A stretch of DNA of 64,000 bases from DTWD01 sp963662965 (GTDB lineage Bacteria; Acidobacteriota; Vicinamibacteria; Vicinamibacterales; UBA8438). Below the pieces are notes generated by a model that ran no database searches, was not told the origin of the DNA, and saw only the letters and a program-made list of their open reading frames with translations. Made by a program: the position numbers and the translations under genes. This document shows positions 45,874-54,170 of the stretch, piece by piece (position 1 is the first letter of the stretch; the number at the start of each line of letters is the position of its first letter). The DNA lies in assembly GCA_963662965.1 (NCBI GenBank), contig OY759970.1:992001-1056000 (forward strand). Reading direction: 5' to 3'.

Positions 45874-46108
45874 GCCTGGAGATCTTTCGGATGAACCGCT
45901 TGACGATGCCCGCCCAGCCACGTCGGGTAGCTTCAAGTTTCTTTGGATAGTGCTCGTCGAAAAGAGCATTCAGCCGGTCATCGGCGATGCTCTCCGCGAA
46001 CTGGCCAATCTCACTCCAACCGATGGCGACGAGGCCGTTCGTTCGGAAGTCGTCGATTAGCGTTGCGCCCTTTCCAGCCCGGACCATCCAGATTCGCTCA
46101 TCAGTCAT
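45874..46108 (-). pseudogene. Mrr-like restriction endonuclease, N-terminal part
   Basis: From ATG 46108: MTDERIWMVRAGKGATLIDD, GLVAIGWSEIGQFAESIADD, LFDEHYPKKLEATRRGWAGI VKRFIRKIS, cut by the IS256 element. This M-x-x-x-R-I-W-M-V-R-A-G-x-G start is typical of Mrr-type endonucleases with an N-terminal sensor domain. The rest is at 44178-44441. The gene was therefore hit twice: IS256 inside, IS3 at the C-terminal side. Confidence 0.7.
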
Positions 46109-46450
46109 AGCGTCACCATTCTAGAGACCGCCCAGCTCTGATTGCGTCAGATTTCCTCGGGGCGCCCACGCCGAGTCAAACGCTTGCCACCTCCTCCTCA
46201 ATGAGGGGGCTCACGCGGGTGCGCGGAGTCCCACGCGCGGGCGCGGCGTTGGGCCTCGGCGAGCTGCTTCTGCGCGCGGCGAGGTTTCACTCAATAATCA
46301 TTGGCTACTACGAATTGCCGGCCAGTTTGACTGCCTAACTGACTGCCTAACGGATGGACACCCTCGGACTGAGGTGGACGCTGTCGGAATACGACCAGCG
46401 TTTTCTCTACGCAATAACACTAGGTGGACGTTGTCGGACAGGACTCAGTA
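46109..46450. other. Intergenic region with short direct repeats
   Basis: No gene. Contains AGGTGGACGCTGTCGGA at 46372-46388 and AGGTGGACGTTGTCGGA at 46422-46438 (one mismatch), and a tandem CTGACTGCCTAA-type repeat near 46330-46351. The spacing beside a tRNA 3' fragment resembles integrase arm-type sites, but that is inference. Confidence 0.5.
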
Positions 46451-46498
46451 GAACTTCTAAACCGAGGGTCCCAGGTTCGAGTCCTGGCGGGCGCGCCA
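46451..46498 (+). other. tRNA-Arg(TCT) 3' fragment, putative attachment site
   Basis: Reads from the anticodon loop (CTTCTAA) through a variable loop, a paired T-arm (CCAGG TTCGAGT CCTGG) and the acceptor strand CGGGCGC to CCA. The 5' half (a GCGCCCG acceptor strand and a D-arm) is not upstream. A 3' tRNA fragment like this is the usual scar of site-specific integration at a tRNA gene. Confidence 0.72.
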
Positions 46499-46734
46499 TT
46501 TCCTAAAGAATTCGCCGATTTCGATTACAAGAAAATCGATCGGCAAATGTTCATCAATAAAAATGATCAGTCTGACGATTTCTGGCCAGAACTCGGCGGT
46601 TCGTTTCTTTCAGTGTTTTCGCACATTCTGAAATCGCGACCGCCAGAAGTAGCTCAGGTAGATAACGTGATCCTTGGTCTGGAATACCGAGGATCACCTT
46701 ACGCTGTCGGCACCGCACGAACCGTTGACCGCGT
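46499..46734. other. AT-rich intergenic region
   Basis: About 235 bp between the tRNA fragment and the acylase stop. Composition differs from the surroundings. A plus frame (KEFADFDYKKIDRQMFINKN) is open to 46738 but lacks a start of its own and has no known relatives that I recognise. Confidence 0.35.
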
Positions 46735-49068
46735 CTAGCGGTCCGCGGTCTGCAGCGTCAGACGATGGGCCGCCCGTTCTTCGACCGCGCCGCGCGTGTA
46801 GAGCAGCGGGAAGTACTCGCCGTTGCCCAGATTGTCGACGAGGTTGCCGTAGTACGGGCTTCTGGGCTGCGCCGACTGACCGGGGGAGTTGCTAGCAACC
46901 GAGCGGTCCAAGTCGGCGAGGTCGATGATCCTCCGGAAGTTGGCGCCGGTGGCGTTGACCGTGCCAAACCCGCCCGGTCGCTCGACGGTCGGCAGATCGA
47001 ACGCCGACGCAATTACGTGCGGAAGCTTACTGACGTGGACCCTCCCGTGCCGCCACGTGGTCCGGTCGGGACCGAACTCGCGGGTCAGCCGCTCCAATGC
47101 CGCCTTCAAGCCTTGTCCAACCAAGACCTGACCGTCGGCGACCGGCGTCCCGGAGCCCTCTACCATCTCGTCGATTTCGTCGCTCCAACGAACATAGAGC
47201 GCCGCGGCGGTGCTCTCCTTCGAGAGCGTGCCGTCCCACTGCGCGATCAGGCTCCGGGCCCACTCGACGTCGAGATCGTCAGAGGTCCACCCCTGGAACG
47301 CGGGGATGTCCCGCTCCGCCGCGAGTGAGTACGCGTCGTGTTGGATCCGCTTGTGATCGTCGACGGACAGGGGCTCCTTCGACCCGAGGATCTGATGAAG
47401 GCGCGCGATCCGAGACGTCTCCATCCCTTTCGACGAGTGGTAGAACACCGGTCGGCCTTCATAACCGGGCGGATGGACGTTGTTGTTGGCGGTGGTGATG
47501 TATCCACGCTCCGGATTGAACTCGCGTGGGAGATCGGTCCGGAAGCCATGCCACTCGTACTCGCCAGTGCCGGGAACCGGCAGCCGCCCGTTCCAGCCGT
47601 CGCGGTCCGGTGTGAGTCCGGTTACCTGGAGCGCGATGTTGCCGTCGGCGTCCCCGCAGATCAGGCTGTGCGTCGGCACCAGCCAGTGCATCGCCCGGTC
47701 GAAGAAGTCGGCGCAACTCTCGGCCTGGGCGAGTTGGAAGCTCCCTTTGTAGGCCGCCGTCCCCGGCTCCTGCACGACCGACCGGACGGCGTAGGCGCGA
47801 CGATTCTCCAGGTCCTCGTAGAAGACCGGCCCGTGAGGGCTGAACTTCAGCACGATCGGCTCCGGTTCCTGGCCCTTGACTGGGATCTCCTCCTCGATGA
47901 CCCGTAGCGGCTCCCAGCCGTCCTGCCACCGCACCAGATTCGGGTCGTCGGGGTGCATCTCCTCGACGTAGACGTCGACCATGTCGGTGCCGGCGAAGGT
48001 GAACCCCCACGCCATCCGCTCGTTGTTTCCGACATCGACGCCGGCGAACGGCGGCTCGCCGCCGCCGATGACGTTCCAGCCGGGGGCGACCAGATGGACG
48101 AAGTATCGGAGCGCCGGCATCTCAATGCGCCGGTGGGGATCGTTGGCGAGGATCGGCACGCCGGTCGGCGAGCGCTCGCCGCTCATGACCCAGTTATTGC
48201 TCCCCTCGGTCGGAACCGGACCGGACGAGACCCGCGTCGTCCGCACGCCTGGCACCAGCGCGCGATACGGCTCGACGACCTCCAGAGCCGGCAGCCGCCC
48301 GGCAACGAACGGATCGTTGTCGCCGGCCCGCATCGCGTCGAGGAGGTCCTGCGTGATGATGTCGACGTCGAGGCCGTCGGGGACCTCCAGGTCATCCCAG
48401 GGGTCTGGGGCGAAGCGTCGATTGGCCTCCTCAACCCCGTACCGCGCGACATCCATCGCCAACTGGATCTCGTTGATCGCATGGCCCCGCACGCTCGGAA
48501 CCGCGAGCGCCGCCCAGCGCAGGACGACCGTCTCGGCGGTCCATGGCTCCGGCACGACGCCGGTCAGCTGGAACTCCACCGGGAGGTTGTTCCGGTTCTG
48601 CTCAATGAACGCGTTCACCCCGTTGGCATGCGCGCTGAAGAGGCGCTCGGCGTCCGGGTGATAGCTCGTCCACTCCGTCTCGTCCCACGGCCCACGGAAC
48701 ATCATCAGCCGCGTGCGGCGGTCGTAGACGAGCGCGTCCGGCCCGAAGATCTCGGCGAGGCGACCCGCGTGCCACCGGCGCCACATCTCCATCTGCCAGA
48801 GCCGGTCCTGCGCCATCACGTAGCCCTGCGCGAAGAAGAGATCGTCGTCGTTCTGGGCGTAGATGTGCGGGACCCCCCACTCGTCCCTGATCACCTCGAC
48901 CGGATCCCGCAGCCCCGGAATCTCGAGCTCCCCGTCGATCTGAGCGAGGGACCGGCTGGCGAGCTCCTCGAGCGATAGCGGCGGATCAGGCGCACCACCG
49001 CAGCCGGCGACGGCGACTCCCACAGTGGCTGCCACGATCCAAGCAGGACTGCTTCTGAAGATATACAT
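46735..49068 (-). CDS. Penicillin acylase family lipoprotein
   Basis: A complete 777-residue N-terminal-nucleophile hydrolase precursor. N-terminus MYIFRSSPAWIVAATVGVAV AGC is a lipoprotein signal with Cys 23. The alpha chain shows the family region VIRDEWGVPHIYAQNDDDLF and QDRLWQMEMWRR. The beta chain begins at the autocatalytic Ser in PTEGSNNWVMSGERS (Ser 290); PILANDPHRRIEMPALRYFV and YITTANNNVHP are further conserved blocks. It cleaves amides, in relatives acyl-homoserine lactones or beta-lactams; the real substrate is unknown. Transcribed alone, ending TAG. The TPR/TonB content suggests a scavenging role, which is inference. Confidence 0.92.
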   Translation of the reverse strand: MYIFRSSPAWIVAATVGVAVAGCGGAPDPPLSLEELASRSLAQIDGELEIPGLRDPVEVIRDEWGVPHIYAQNDDDLFFAQGYVMAQDRLWQMEMWRRWHAGRLAEIFGPDALVYDRRTRLMMFRGPWDETEWTSYHPDAERLFSAHANGVNAFIEQNRNNLPVEFQLTGVVPEPWTAETVVLRWAALAVPSVRGHAINEIQLAMDVARYGVEEANRRFAPDPWDDLEVPDGLDVDIITQDLLDAMRAGDNDPFVAGRLPALEVVEPYRALVPGVRTTRVSSGPVPTEGSNNWVMSGERSPTGVPILANDPHRRIEMPALRYFVHLVAPGWNVIGGGEPPFAGVDVGNNERMAWGFTFAGTDMVDVYVEEMHPDDPNLVRWQDGWEPLRVIEEEIPVKGQEPEPIVLKFSPHGPVFYEDLENRRAYAVRSVVQEPGTAAYKGSFQLAQAESCADFFDRAMHWLVPTHSLICGDADGNIALQVTGLTPDRDGWNGRLPVPGTGEYEWHGFRTDLPREFNPERGYITTANNNVHPPGYEGRPVFYHSSKGMETSRIARLHQILGSKEPLSVDDHKRIQHDAYSLAAERDIPAFQGWTSDDLDVEWARSLIAQWDGTLSKESTAAALYVRWSDEIDEMVEGSGTPVADGQVLVGQGLKAALERLTREFGPDRTTWRHGRVHVSKLPHVIASAFDLPTVERPGGFGTVNATGANFRRIIDLADLDRSVASNSPGQSAQPRSPYYGNLVDNLGNGEYFPLLYTRGAVEERAAHRLTLQTADR

Positions 49069-49114
49069 GAGGCCTCCCTACCCTGGCAGCCTACCTCAAA
49101 GACGCAGCCGTGTG

Positions 49115-49495
49115 TCATATCTCGCAGAACGGCGAGAACGCGGCATGGTGGTACGGGAAGCTGGTGCCGAAAACGGAGAGGTGATTACTAAGGGGGGCGC
49201 ATGCCTCGCCCGAGATAATCGTTTCGAGAGCAATCCGTTGAGCCTCGTCCGCACCCTCGTCGATAACGATCTAGCGCTTGCCGTTTCCCTCCGCGGTCTC
49301 ACCAGGCCACATGTAAAGGCCCGCCCAGTTCAGGCCCGCGAGCGGCGTATCGTTGAAATGGCCTTCAACGATGTTGCCGACGAAGGCCGACTCACAATAG
49401 CCGTGGGTGCTCGGTAACTGGAACTGGCAGCCGCAATTCACAGCGCAGTTACACTCATCATAAGTTTCGCTCTTGAATACGCATTGATCCGTCAT
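49115..49495 (-). pseudogene. DUF1326-domain protein with in-frame TAG, truncated
   Basis: Starts MTDQCVFKSETYDECNCAVN CGCQF with the Cys-rich DUF1326 opening, then HGYCESAFVGNIVEGHFNDT and GLYMWPGETAEGNGKR, then TAG at 49271-49273. The same frame continues IVIDEGADEAQRIALETIIS, EACAPLSNHLSVFGTSF and ends early at 49115. Relatives have Gln (or Lys/Arg) where the stop lies and are about 70-80 residues longer. CAG to TAG fits a single transition. Confidence 0.72.
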
Positions 49496-49551
49496 TCTGG
49501 TGATCGTATGCCACCCTGGATGACCGCACGATGACCGGGAGGAGTCCCCGA

Positions 49552-49650
49552 ATGGCGGTCGAGCACTCGGAGCTTCCGGCGATCATTCGCTGTGTGGATG
49601 GCGAAACACATCTCGACGATGCTAGCAACAGCACGTCGCCAACCCCCTAG
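49552..49650 (+). CDS. Possible 32-residue protein
   Basis: ATG 49552 follows GGGAGGAG at good distance and encodes MAVEHSELPAIIRCVDGETH with a Ser/Thr/Pro end, stopping at TAG 49648. Acidic, unrecognised; could be the start of a lost longer gene. Confidence 0.3.
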   Translation: MAVEHSELPAIIRCVDGETHLDDASNSTSPTP

Positions 49651-49850
49651 TCCTCACCCGACACGACACTTGCGAGCCCGAGCACCCGTCTGCAGTAGGG
49701 ACACGAGTAGAGACCAACCGACGAGTCGGACAGGTCCATGCCGTGAAACGTGCTCACCTCTGGCTTGTGAAGCCGCAGTTGGTCGATCTCTTTGTCGCAA
49801 TGAGGACACTTGGGATTGTAAGTTACGGGTTCGGGCTTCTTCATCTGCAC
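49647..49850 (-). CDS. Small zinc-ribbon protein
   Basis: 67 residues, MQMKKPEPVTYNPKCPHCDK, then LYSCPYCRRVLGLASVVSG. Two C-P-x-C pairs about 37 residues apart form a likely zinc ribbon. The start has a purine-rich GAAAGGG upstream. Function unknown; such small ribbons often bind nucleic acid or a partner. It converges with the small frame ending at 49650. Confidence 0.6.
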   Translation of the reverse strand: MQMKKPEPVTYNPKCPHCDKEIDQLRLHKPEVSTFHGMDLSDSSVGLYSCPYCRRVLGLASVVSGED

Positions 49851-49894
49851 CCTTTCATACTCATGCTATCTCCACCTTTGAGCCAACGACTGAG

Positions 49895-50430
49895 CCCAAC
49901 TCCCCCGCCTGAAGGCGGGGGATTCATCCTCGACTAAAGTCGACTGAAGGCTCGCCGCACGATGCAGGCTCCACCACCCTCAGTCGGACACCTGGAACCG
50001 CTCATCGGGCTCGGGGTCCTCCCCTTGCAGCCGAATGTACTCGGCGATCGTCTCCTCACGTTCCCGCTACTCGCCACGAAGTAGCCACGAGCCCACAGAT
50101 GATGTCCCCAGAACGTCTTCCGCAGCCGGCGGTAGTCCATCAACAAGCGATGCGACGTCTTCCCTTTGACCGCCTGCATCACGCGGCTCGGAGACAAGTG
50201 CGGCGGGATGCTCAGCAGCAGATGGACGTGATCCGGACGCACGTGCCATTGTAGAATCTCGATGTCGTGCCCGCGACAGATGCGCTGAATCTGCTTGCGC
50301 ACCTCCTGCCCGACGTCGCCGCGCAGGCCAGGCTTCCGATACTTCGTGCAGAAGACGACATGGCAGTGCACCGCATGAAGCGTGTGAGCCGATCGACGAT
50401 CGGCGCGCATGGCCGGCCATCGTATCGCAA
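49895..50430 (-). mobile_element. IS200/IS605-type element, decayed
   Basis: The 3' side has a strong hairpin CTCCCCCGCCTGAAGGCGGG (about 49897-49920), typical of IS605-group right ends. It carries a frameshifted tnpA and no tnpB. Unrelated to the IS200 pair at 17.6 and 23.7 kb. Confidence 0.7.
49978..50410 (-). pseudogene. tnpA: IS605-type TnpA, frameshifted
   Basis: RSAHTLHAVHCHVVFCTKYR, the HUH motif RPDHVHLLLSIPP, GKTSHRLLMDYRRLRKTFWG and HLWARGYFVASSGNV are in one frame. A shift near 50065 then separates the catalytic helix (ETIAEYIRLQGEDPE in another frame, to about 49978). Otherwise complete. Confidence 0.78.
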
Positions 50431-50864
50431 GCCTCCTGAAGGCGTCGACTGAAGGAGGAGGGTCCCCATCCCAGAGTGTGACCTTGAGCGAACGCGGGGT
50501 GCGCGTGTCGGCGAGAGGTTCTGTACACGTGAGCTTCCGATTTCAAGGCCGAACGTATCTCGGTCGATTGGTCCGAGCCGTGCCTGCCAACGGCAGGGGA
50601 TCGGATCCGATACGGACACCGGCAATGGCAGCAACGGCAACGGAAACAAGGGAAAGGACAAGAAGGACAAATAAGTCGGCTTGTTCTCGCCCTAGACCGT
50701 TGGTCTCGAGACCGCACGGGGGCCGAACCGTGGACGTCGGTGCCGGGCACCTCCCACAGTACAGACACTGGCAGTGCGACATGTCGCACGAGGGCTGCCA
50801 GTCCGAAGCAATCAGTGGTCCTGACCTCGCACTTCCACCTGTCCGCTGTTCGATAGTGGGCTCA
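50431..50864. other. Region with fragments only
   Basis: No complete gene. A short plus frame ends GSDTDTGNGSNGNGNKGKDK KDK at about 50671, a Gly/Asn/Lys low-complexity tail that looks like the C-terminal end of a lost protein. Confidence 0.4.
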
Positions 50865-50988
50865 TGGGGTGTTCTTCGTGTTGGTACAACTTCTGTCGGA
50901 TCCATCAGACCCTACGGATGACGCCCGCGATGGAAGCGGGTTGGACAGACCACATCTGGAGCGTGCGGGAACTCCTACGCTACTAGCA
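50865..50988 (+). pseudogene. IS1-type transposase C-terminal remnant
   Basis: Plus frame CWYNFCRIHQTLRMTPAMEA followed by GWTDHIWSVRELLRY and a stop. This Y-N-F-x-R-x-H-x-T-L-R-x-T-P-A-M-x-A-G motif is the common C-terminal signature of IS1-like DDE transposases. About 38 codons remain. Confidence 0.7.
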
Positions 50989-51033
50989 GCTGGACGTTGG
51001 CGTTCGACTATCGGCAATGGGGGCGCGAGGTGA

Positions 51034-51378
51034 ATGACAAACCCGCAGCATACCCGGCGATTCCCGCGAGTCGGTATCAGCTTTGATGTCGAGGTGTGGC
51101 TGGATCGCCTCGGCCTCCAGCGGAGTGTAAGTGGCCGCTTCGTGATGCTTGGCGCGGGCGGCACCTTTCTTAAAGTGACAGAGAATTATCCCACCGGCAC
51201 GTTCCTGAAGATACGATTCGACCCAGGTGAACTCGGCGAAATCAGCTGTGACGCGATTGTCCGCAACACTCTCGAAGGAAAAGGGGTCGGCCTAGAATTT
51301 CTAGATCTTGCTCCGCACGACCAGAAGCGGATTGAGGAATTCGTCGAAAACGCACGCAAGCTAGCAACATCCCCTTAG
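51034..51378 (+). CDS. PilZ-domain protein
   Basis: 114 residues from ATG 51034 (RBS-like GAGGTGA). TRRFPRVGISFDVEVWLDRL has the R-x-x-x-R c-di-GMP motif; the second motif (D/N-x-S-x-x-G) is replaced by MLGAGGTFLK, so nucleotide binding may be weak. The beta-barrel signature TGTFLKIRFDPG and GVGLEFLDLAPHDQKRIEEF fit a stand-alone PilZ protein. Ends four bases inside a convergent gene. Confidence 0.78.
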   Translation: MTNPQHTRRFPRVGISFDVEVWLDRLGLQRSVSGRFVMLGAGGTFLKVTENYPTGTFLKIRFDPGELGEISCDAIVRNTLEGKGVGLEFLDLAPHDQKRIEEFVENARKLATSP

Positions 51379-51788
51379 CCCACTACCCGCTGGTATTGCG
51401 ATTCTGGCGTCTGCTTCCACAACGTTTCGGTGGGTGCGCGACGTCCCATACGCACGCGAACCTCGCCAGGGTCGATCCACATTGTGGTTTCGATGGGCAG
51501 CCACGCGGACCCGCGGATACCCGATTCGTCTATCGCTGTCGCGAGTACGTCGTCCGGGCCGTACCGGACGCCAAAGGCCCGCGAGCCCTGTCCCCACGTC
51601 GGCTCATCGGGCCGCCACGAGGGCTGAAGATAGGCTATCAGCGCCCGCCGAAAAGCCACTCGAAACGCGTCAACCTCCGCGGTGTTCGCCGCCGGCCTTC
51701 GACTGAATGCCCCGGTGTTGGCGGCAGCACCGGCGCGTTCGAGGTGGGCCGTCCACCAGGTCACCGCGACATCGACTTCAAATTCCAC
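51375..51788 (-). CDS. Hypothetical protein
   Basis: 137 residues from GTG 51788, with GGAGGTGAAAGG some 25 bp upstream. Contains WWTAHLERAGAAANTGAFSR and FGVRYGPDDVLATAIDESGI, then PIETTMWIDPGEVRVRMGRR. No transmembrane helix or family recognised. Convergent with the PilZ gene, overlapping by four bases. Confidence 0.5.
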   Translation of the reverse strand: MEFEVDVAVTWWTAHLERAGAAANTGAFSRRPAANTAEVDAFRVAFRRALIAYLQPSWRPDEPTWGQGSRAFGVRYGPDDVLATAIDESGIRGSAWLPIETTMWIDPGEVRVRMGRRAPTETLWKQTPESQYQRVVG

Positions 51789-51849
51789 GGCACCACTTGG
51801 CGAACTCTTGCTGCCGCACCTTTCACCTCCTCACGCTCAAACCGCTGCT

Positions 51850-52995
51850 TCAGATCGGGAACCGACGCGACATGTTCCGGTTAGACCTTGATGGCGACGC
51901 CAGCCACTGGATATCACCACTCTTGCGCGCCGCGCTATCGGCCGAGTGATACGTGGTACGGACGTGCGTCCTAAACGCCTCGGCCGAGAGATGCGCATGA
52001 TCGAGCGTGAATGCCAGACCATCCTGTCCCGGGACATAGACCTCCGGATGAACGGTGCCAAAGTGGACTAGCACCAGACCGTGAAATACCGTGCGCAGCT
52101 CAGCCAGTACCGCCACGTGCCACGCGTGCCGTGAGCCCTGGTTCACCCGCCGGATCCAACATCTGTTGCACGGCTCACGCCCCGAGTCCTGCGAATATGC
52201 CGGATCGAGACAGCCACTCTGCAGGGCTCCCTCAGATTCATTGTTTGGATTGATGTATTCGACATTGAGCTCCTCAGCGAGACGAGCCAGGGCGACTGCA
52301 GCGCGGCGCTCGCGGTCATTCCACGCTGCGAGGTTCTCCGCGTAGGACCCGTGACAGGGGACCTCCACGGTAAACGTGTCCAGCTTGAGATAGACCGCGA
52401 ACCCTCTGATTCTGGCCCTGATGATGAGGTTCGCCGCCTCCTTTGCGCAGGCAATAGTCGAGACTCCCCGCTGACCAAGTTCATACAGGACCGCAAACGC
52501 GATCGTGTTGATACCCGCGCGCTTGAGCCGTGCGACTTCAACGTCGTCATCAAGCAAGTCCATGAGCTCGAACCAGGATTGGCCGCCTGTGCCACGTACT
52601 GTACTGGGGTAATTCGGTGGAAACAGCAGCGGGTTGAAGACCAATCGCAGGTCATACACCGGCATGTCACGCGGACCTTGGGTAGCTGATCGGCAAAAGT
52701 CGATCGTGGCCCTCTCGTCAAGCTCAGGTTGGCGCGTGGCTTCGACAATGAGTTCGGCAAATACGTTGGCGCCGAGGGCGGCACGCAGACACGCCTTGGC
52801 CTGAGAGGACAGATCGTCTTCAGGGGACAGGGGCTGGCCATGCCACTTTGGTCCGCTGATGGCAGCCACCCCTCCCCCGGCCGCAGGCACTCCGACCTGG
52901 CCGGCTCCGATGATCCGGACGCCGCAGAAGACCACGAGCGAGACCGTCCCCATCAGGACGCCTAGACACAGGCCGATGGCGGGCGGTCGTTTCAT
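51850..52995 (-). CDS. Membrane-anchored protein with possible TIM-barrel glycosidase fold
   Basis: 381 residues with an N-terminal anchor (GLCLGVLMGTVSLVVFCGVR). The body has RLKRAGINTIAFAVLYELGQ, ANLIIRARIRGFAVYLKLDT and VEYINPNNESEGAL, an order reminiscent of beta/alpha-barrel glycosidase-like proteins in which N-x-N-E lies at the end of a strand. No family can be named with confidence. The C-terminal ~20 residues may be altered; stop TAA at 51850. Confidence 0.5.
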   Translation of the reverse strand: MKRPPAIGLCLGVLMGTVSLVVFCGVRIIGAGQVGVPAAGGGVAAISGPKWHGQPLSPEDDLSSQAKACLRAALGANVFAELIVEATRQPELDERATIDFCRSATQGPRDMPVYDLRLVFNPLLFPPNYPSTVRGTGGQSWFELMDLLDDDVEVARLKRAGINTIAFAVLYELGQRGVSTIACAKEAANLIIRARIRGFAVYLKLDTFTVEVPCHGSYAENLAAWNDRERRAAVALARLAEELNVEYINPNNESEGALQSGCLDPAYSQDSGREPCNRCWIRRVNQGSRHAWHVAVLAELRTVFHGLVLVHFGTVHPEVYVPGQDGLAFTLDHAHLSAEAFRTHVRTTYHSADSAARKSGDIQWLASPSRSNRNMSRRFPI

Positions 52996-53129
52996 TCAGG
53001 GTTCCCCCGCGAGACAGCCGGCCAACGCTGGTCGCACGCCGGCTTTGCTCACCGATGCCTGGATGCACGGGTCCATCCCGGCACGGGTCCATCCCGGCAC
53101 GGGTCCATCCATACGAATGTGGTATTGGG

Positions 53130-53345
53130 CTAGTCGACAAGCGGAAACAATTCCAGAACGACATCAAGGACCGTACTGCCGCGCCTGATGGTCAGCGTCA
53201 GTGGGTTATGACCCTCCGGTTCACATCCCTTCGCGGTTGCGGTGACGCCATTCCAGTGTGTGATGATGTCTCCGGCTTGTACATCGGCATTGCTGGCTGG
53301 CGTGTTGGCGAGAATGTCCTCGATGCGAAAGTCTTCCCGTTGATG
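53130..53345 (-). pseudogene. PDZ-domain C-terminal fragment
   Basis: Frame REDFRIEDILANTPASNADV, QAGDIITHWNGVTATAKGCE, LTLTIRRGSTVLDVVLELFP ends TAG at 53130. This is a PDZ fold as at the C-terminus of retropepsin-like or HtrA-type proteases (x-P-A-x-x-A-x-x-x-x-G-D-x-I). The protease part upstream is absent. Confidence 0.6.
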
Positions 53346-53468
53346 ACCACTCTGCTGTCGGCCTGACGCCCTCTCGCACGACCTGACCGCCCTCTGCCGT
53401 TGCGCGCGACGCTGAACTGCGCGCCCCCCGTGCGGTTCGTATCGTCGACGCCTTCGACCGGACCTGGG
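53346..53468. other. Intergenic region after the urt operon
   Basis: About 120 bp. No terminator hairpin with a clear T-run was found for urtE. Confidence 0.35.
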
Positions 53469-54170
53469 TCACACGGTAAGATGCTCGCGTACATCAGCAT
53501 CGCTCAGCTCCTCGATGGAGCCTCCGGCCACGCAGCGGCCCTTCTCGAGAATGCGAAATTCGCTGGCCACGCGCCGGGCAAACGGTAGCTTCTGCTCGAC
53601 CAGCATCACGGTCACGCCGGCCTCGCGGTTGAGCTTGATGATGATGTCGCCAATCTCGCGAACGATGTTGGGCTGAAGACCTTCGGTGGGCTCATCCAAG
53701 ATGAGCAGCCTGGGCTGGAGAACGAGCGCCCGCCCGATGGCCAACTGCTGCTGCTGGCCTCCCGAGAGGTCGCCGCCGCGACGCCATAACATCTGCTTCA
53801 AGACAGGGAACAGATCGAAAACCTGCGACGGGATCGTTCGTCGGCCGTCCCGACGTGCCGCGAGCCCCACCTTGAGATTCTCCTCGACGGTCAGTTGGGG
53901 GAAGATCTCCCGCCCCTGAGGTACATACCCGATGGCAAGGCGCGCGCGACCTTCGGCCGGAACGGCACGCAGATCAGTGCCCGCGAACGTGATCTGACCA
54001 GATGTAACCGGGACCAGTCCCATGACGCACTTGAGCAATGTTGTCTTGCCCATACCATTACGGCCCATGAGGCACATGCGCGAGCCTGGCTGCACGTCGA
54101 GGTCGATGTCCCAGAGCGTGTGGCTTCCCCCGTATGATTGGTTGAGGCCCTTGATTGAGAGCAGACTCAT
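53469..54170 (-). CDS. urtE: Urea ABC transporter ATPase UrtE
   Basis: 233 residues. Walker A LMGRNGMGKTTLLKCVMGLV (~35-54); the Q-loop follows; YVPQGREIFPQLTVEENLKV is the LivF/UrtE signature; ABC motif DLSGGQQQQLAIGRALVLQP and Walker B LLILDEPTEGLQP. The ATG overlaps the urtD stop as ATGA. Last gene of porin-urtABCDE. With UrtD it powers high-affinity urea uptake at the inner membrane. Distinguished from LivF by the operon context. Confidence 0.95.
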   Translation of the reverse strand: MSLLSIKGLNQSYGGSHTLWDIDLDVQPGSRMCLMGRNGMGKTTLLKCVMGLVPVTSGQITFAGTDLRAVPAEGRARLAIGYVPQGREIFPQLTVEENLKVGLAARRDGRRTIPSQVFDLFPVLKQMLWRRGGDLSGGQQQQLAIGRALVLQPRLLILDEPTEGLQPNIVREIGDIIIKLNREAGVTVMLVEQKLPFARRVASEFRILEKGRCVAGGSIEELSDADVREHLTV

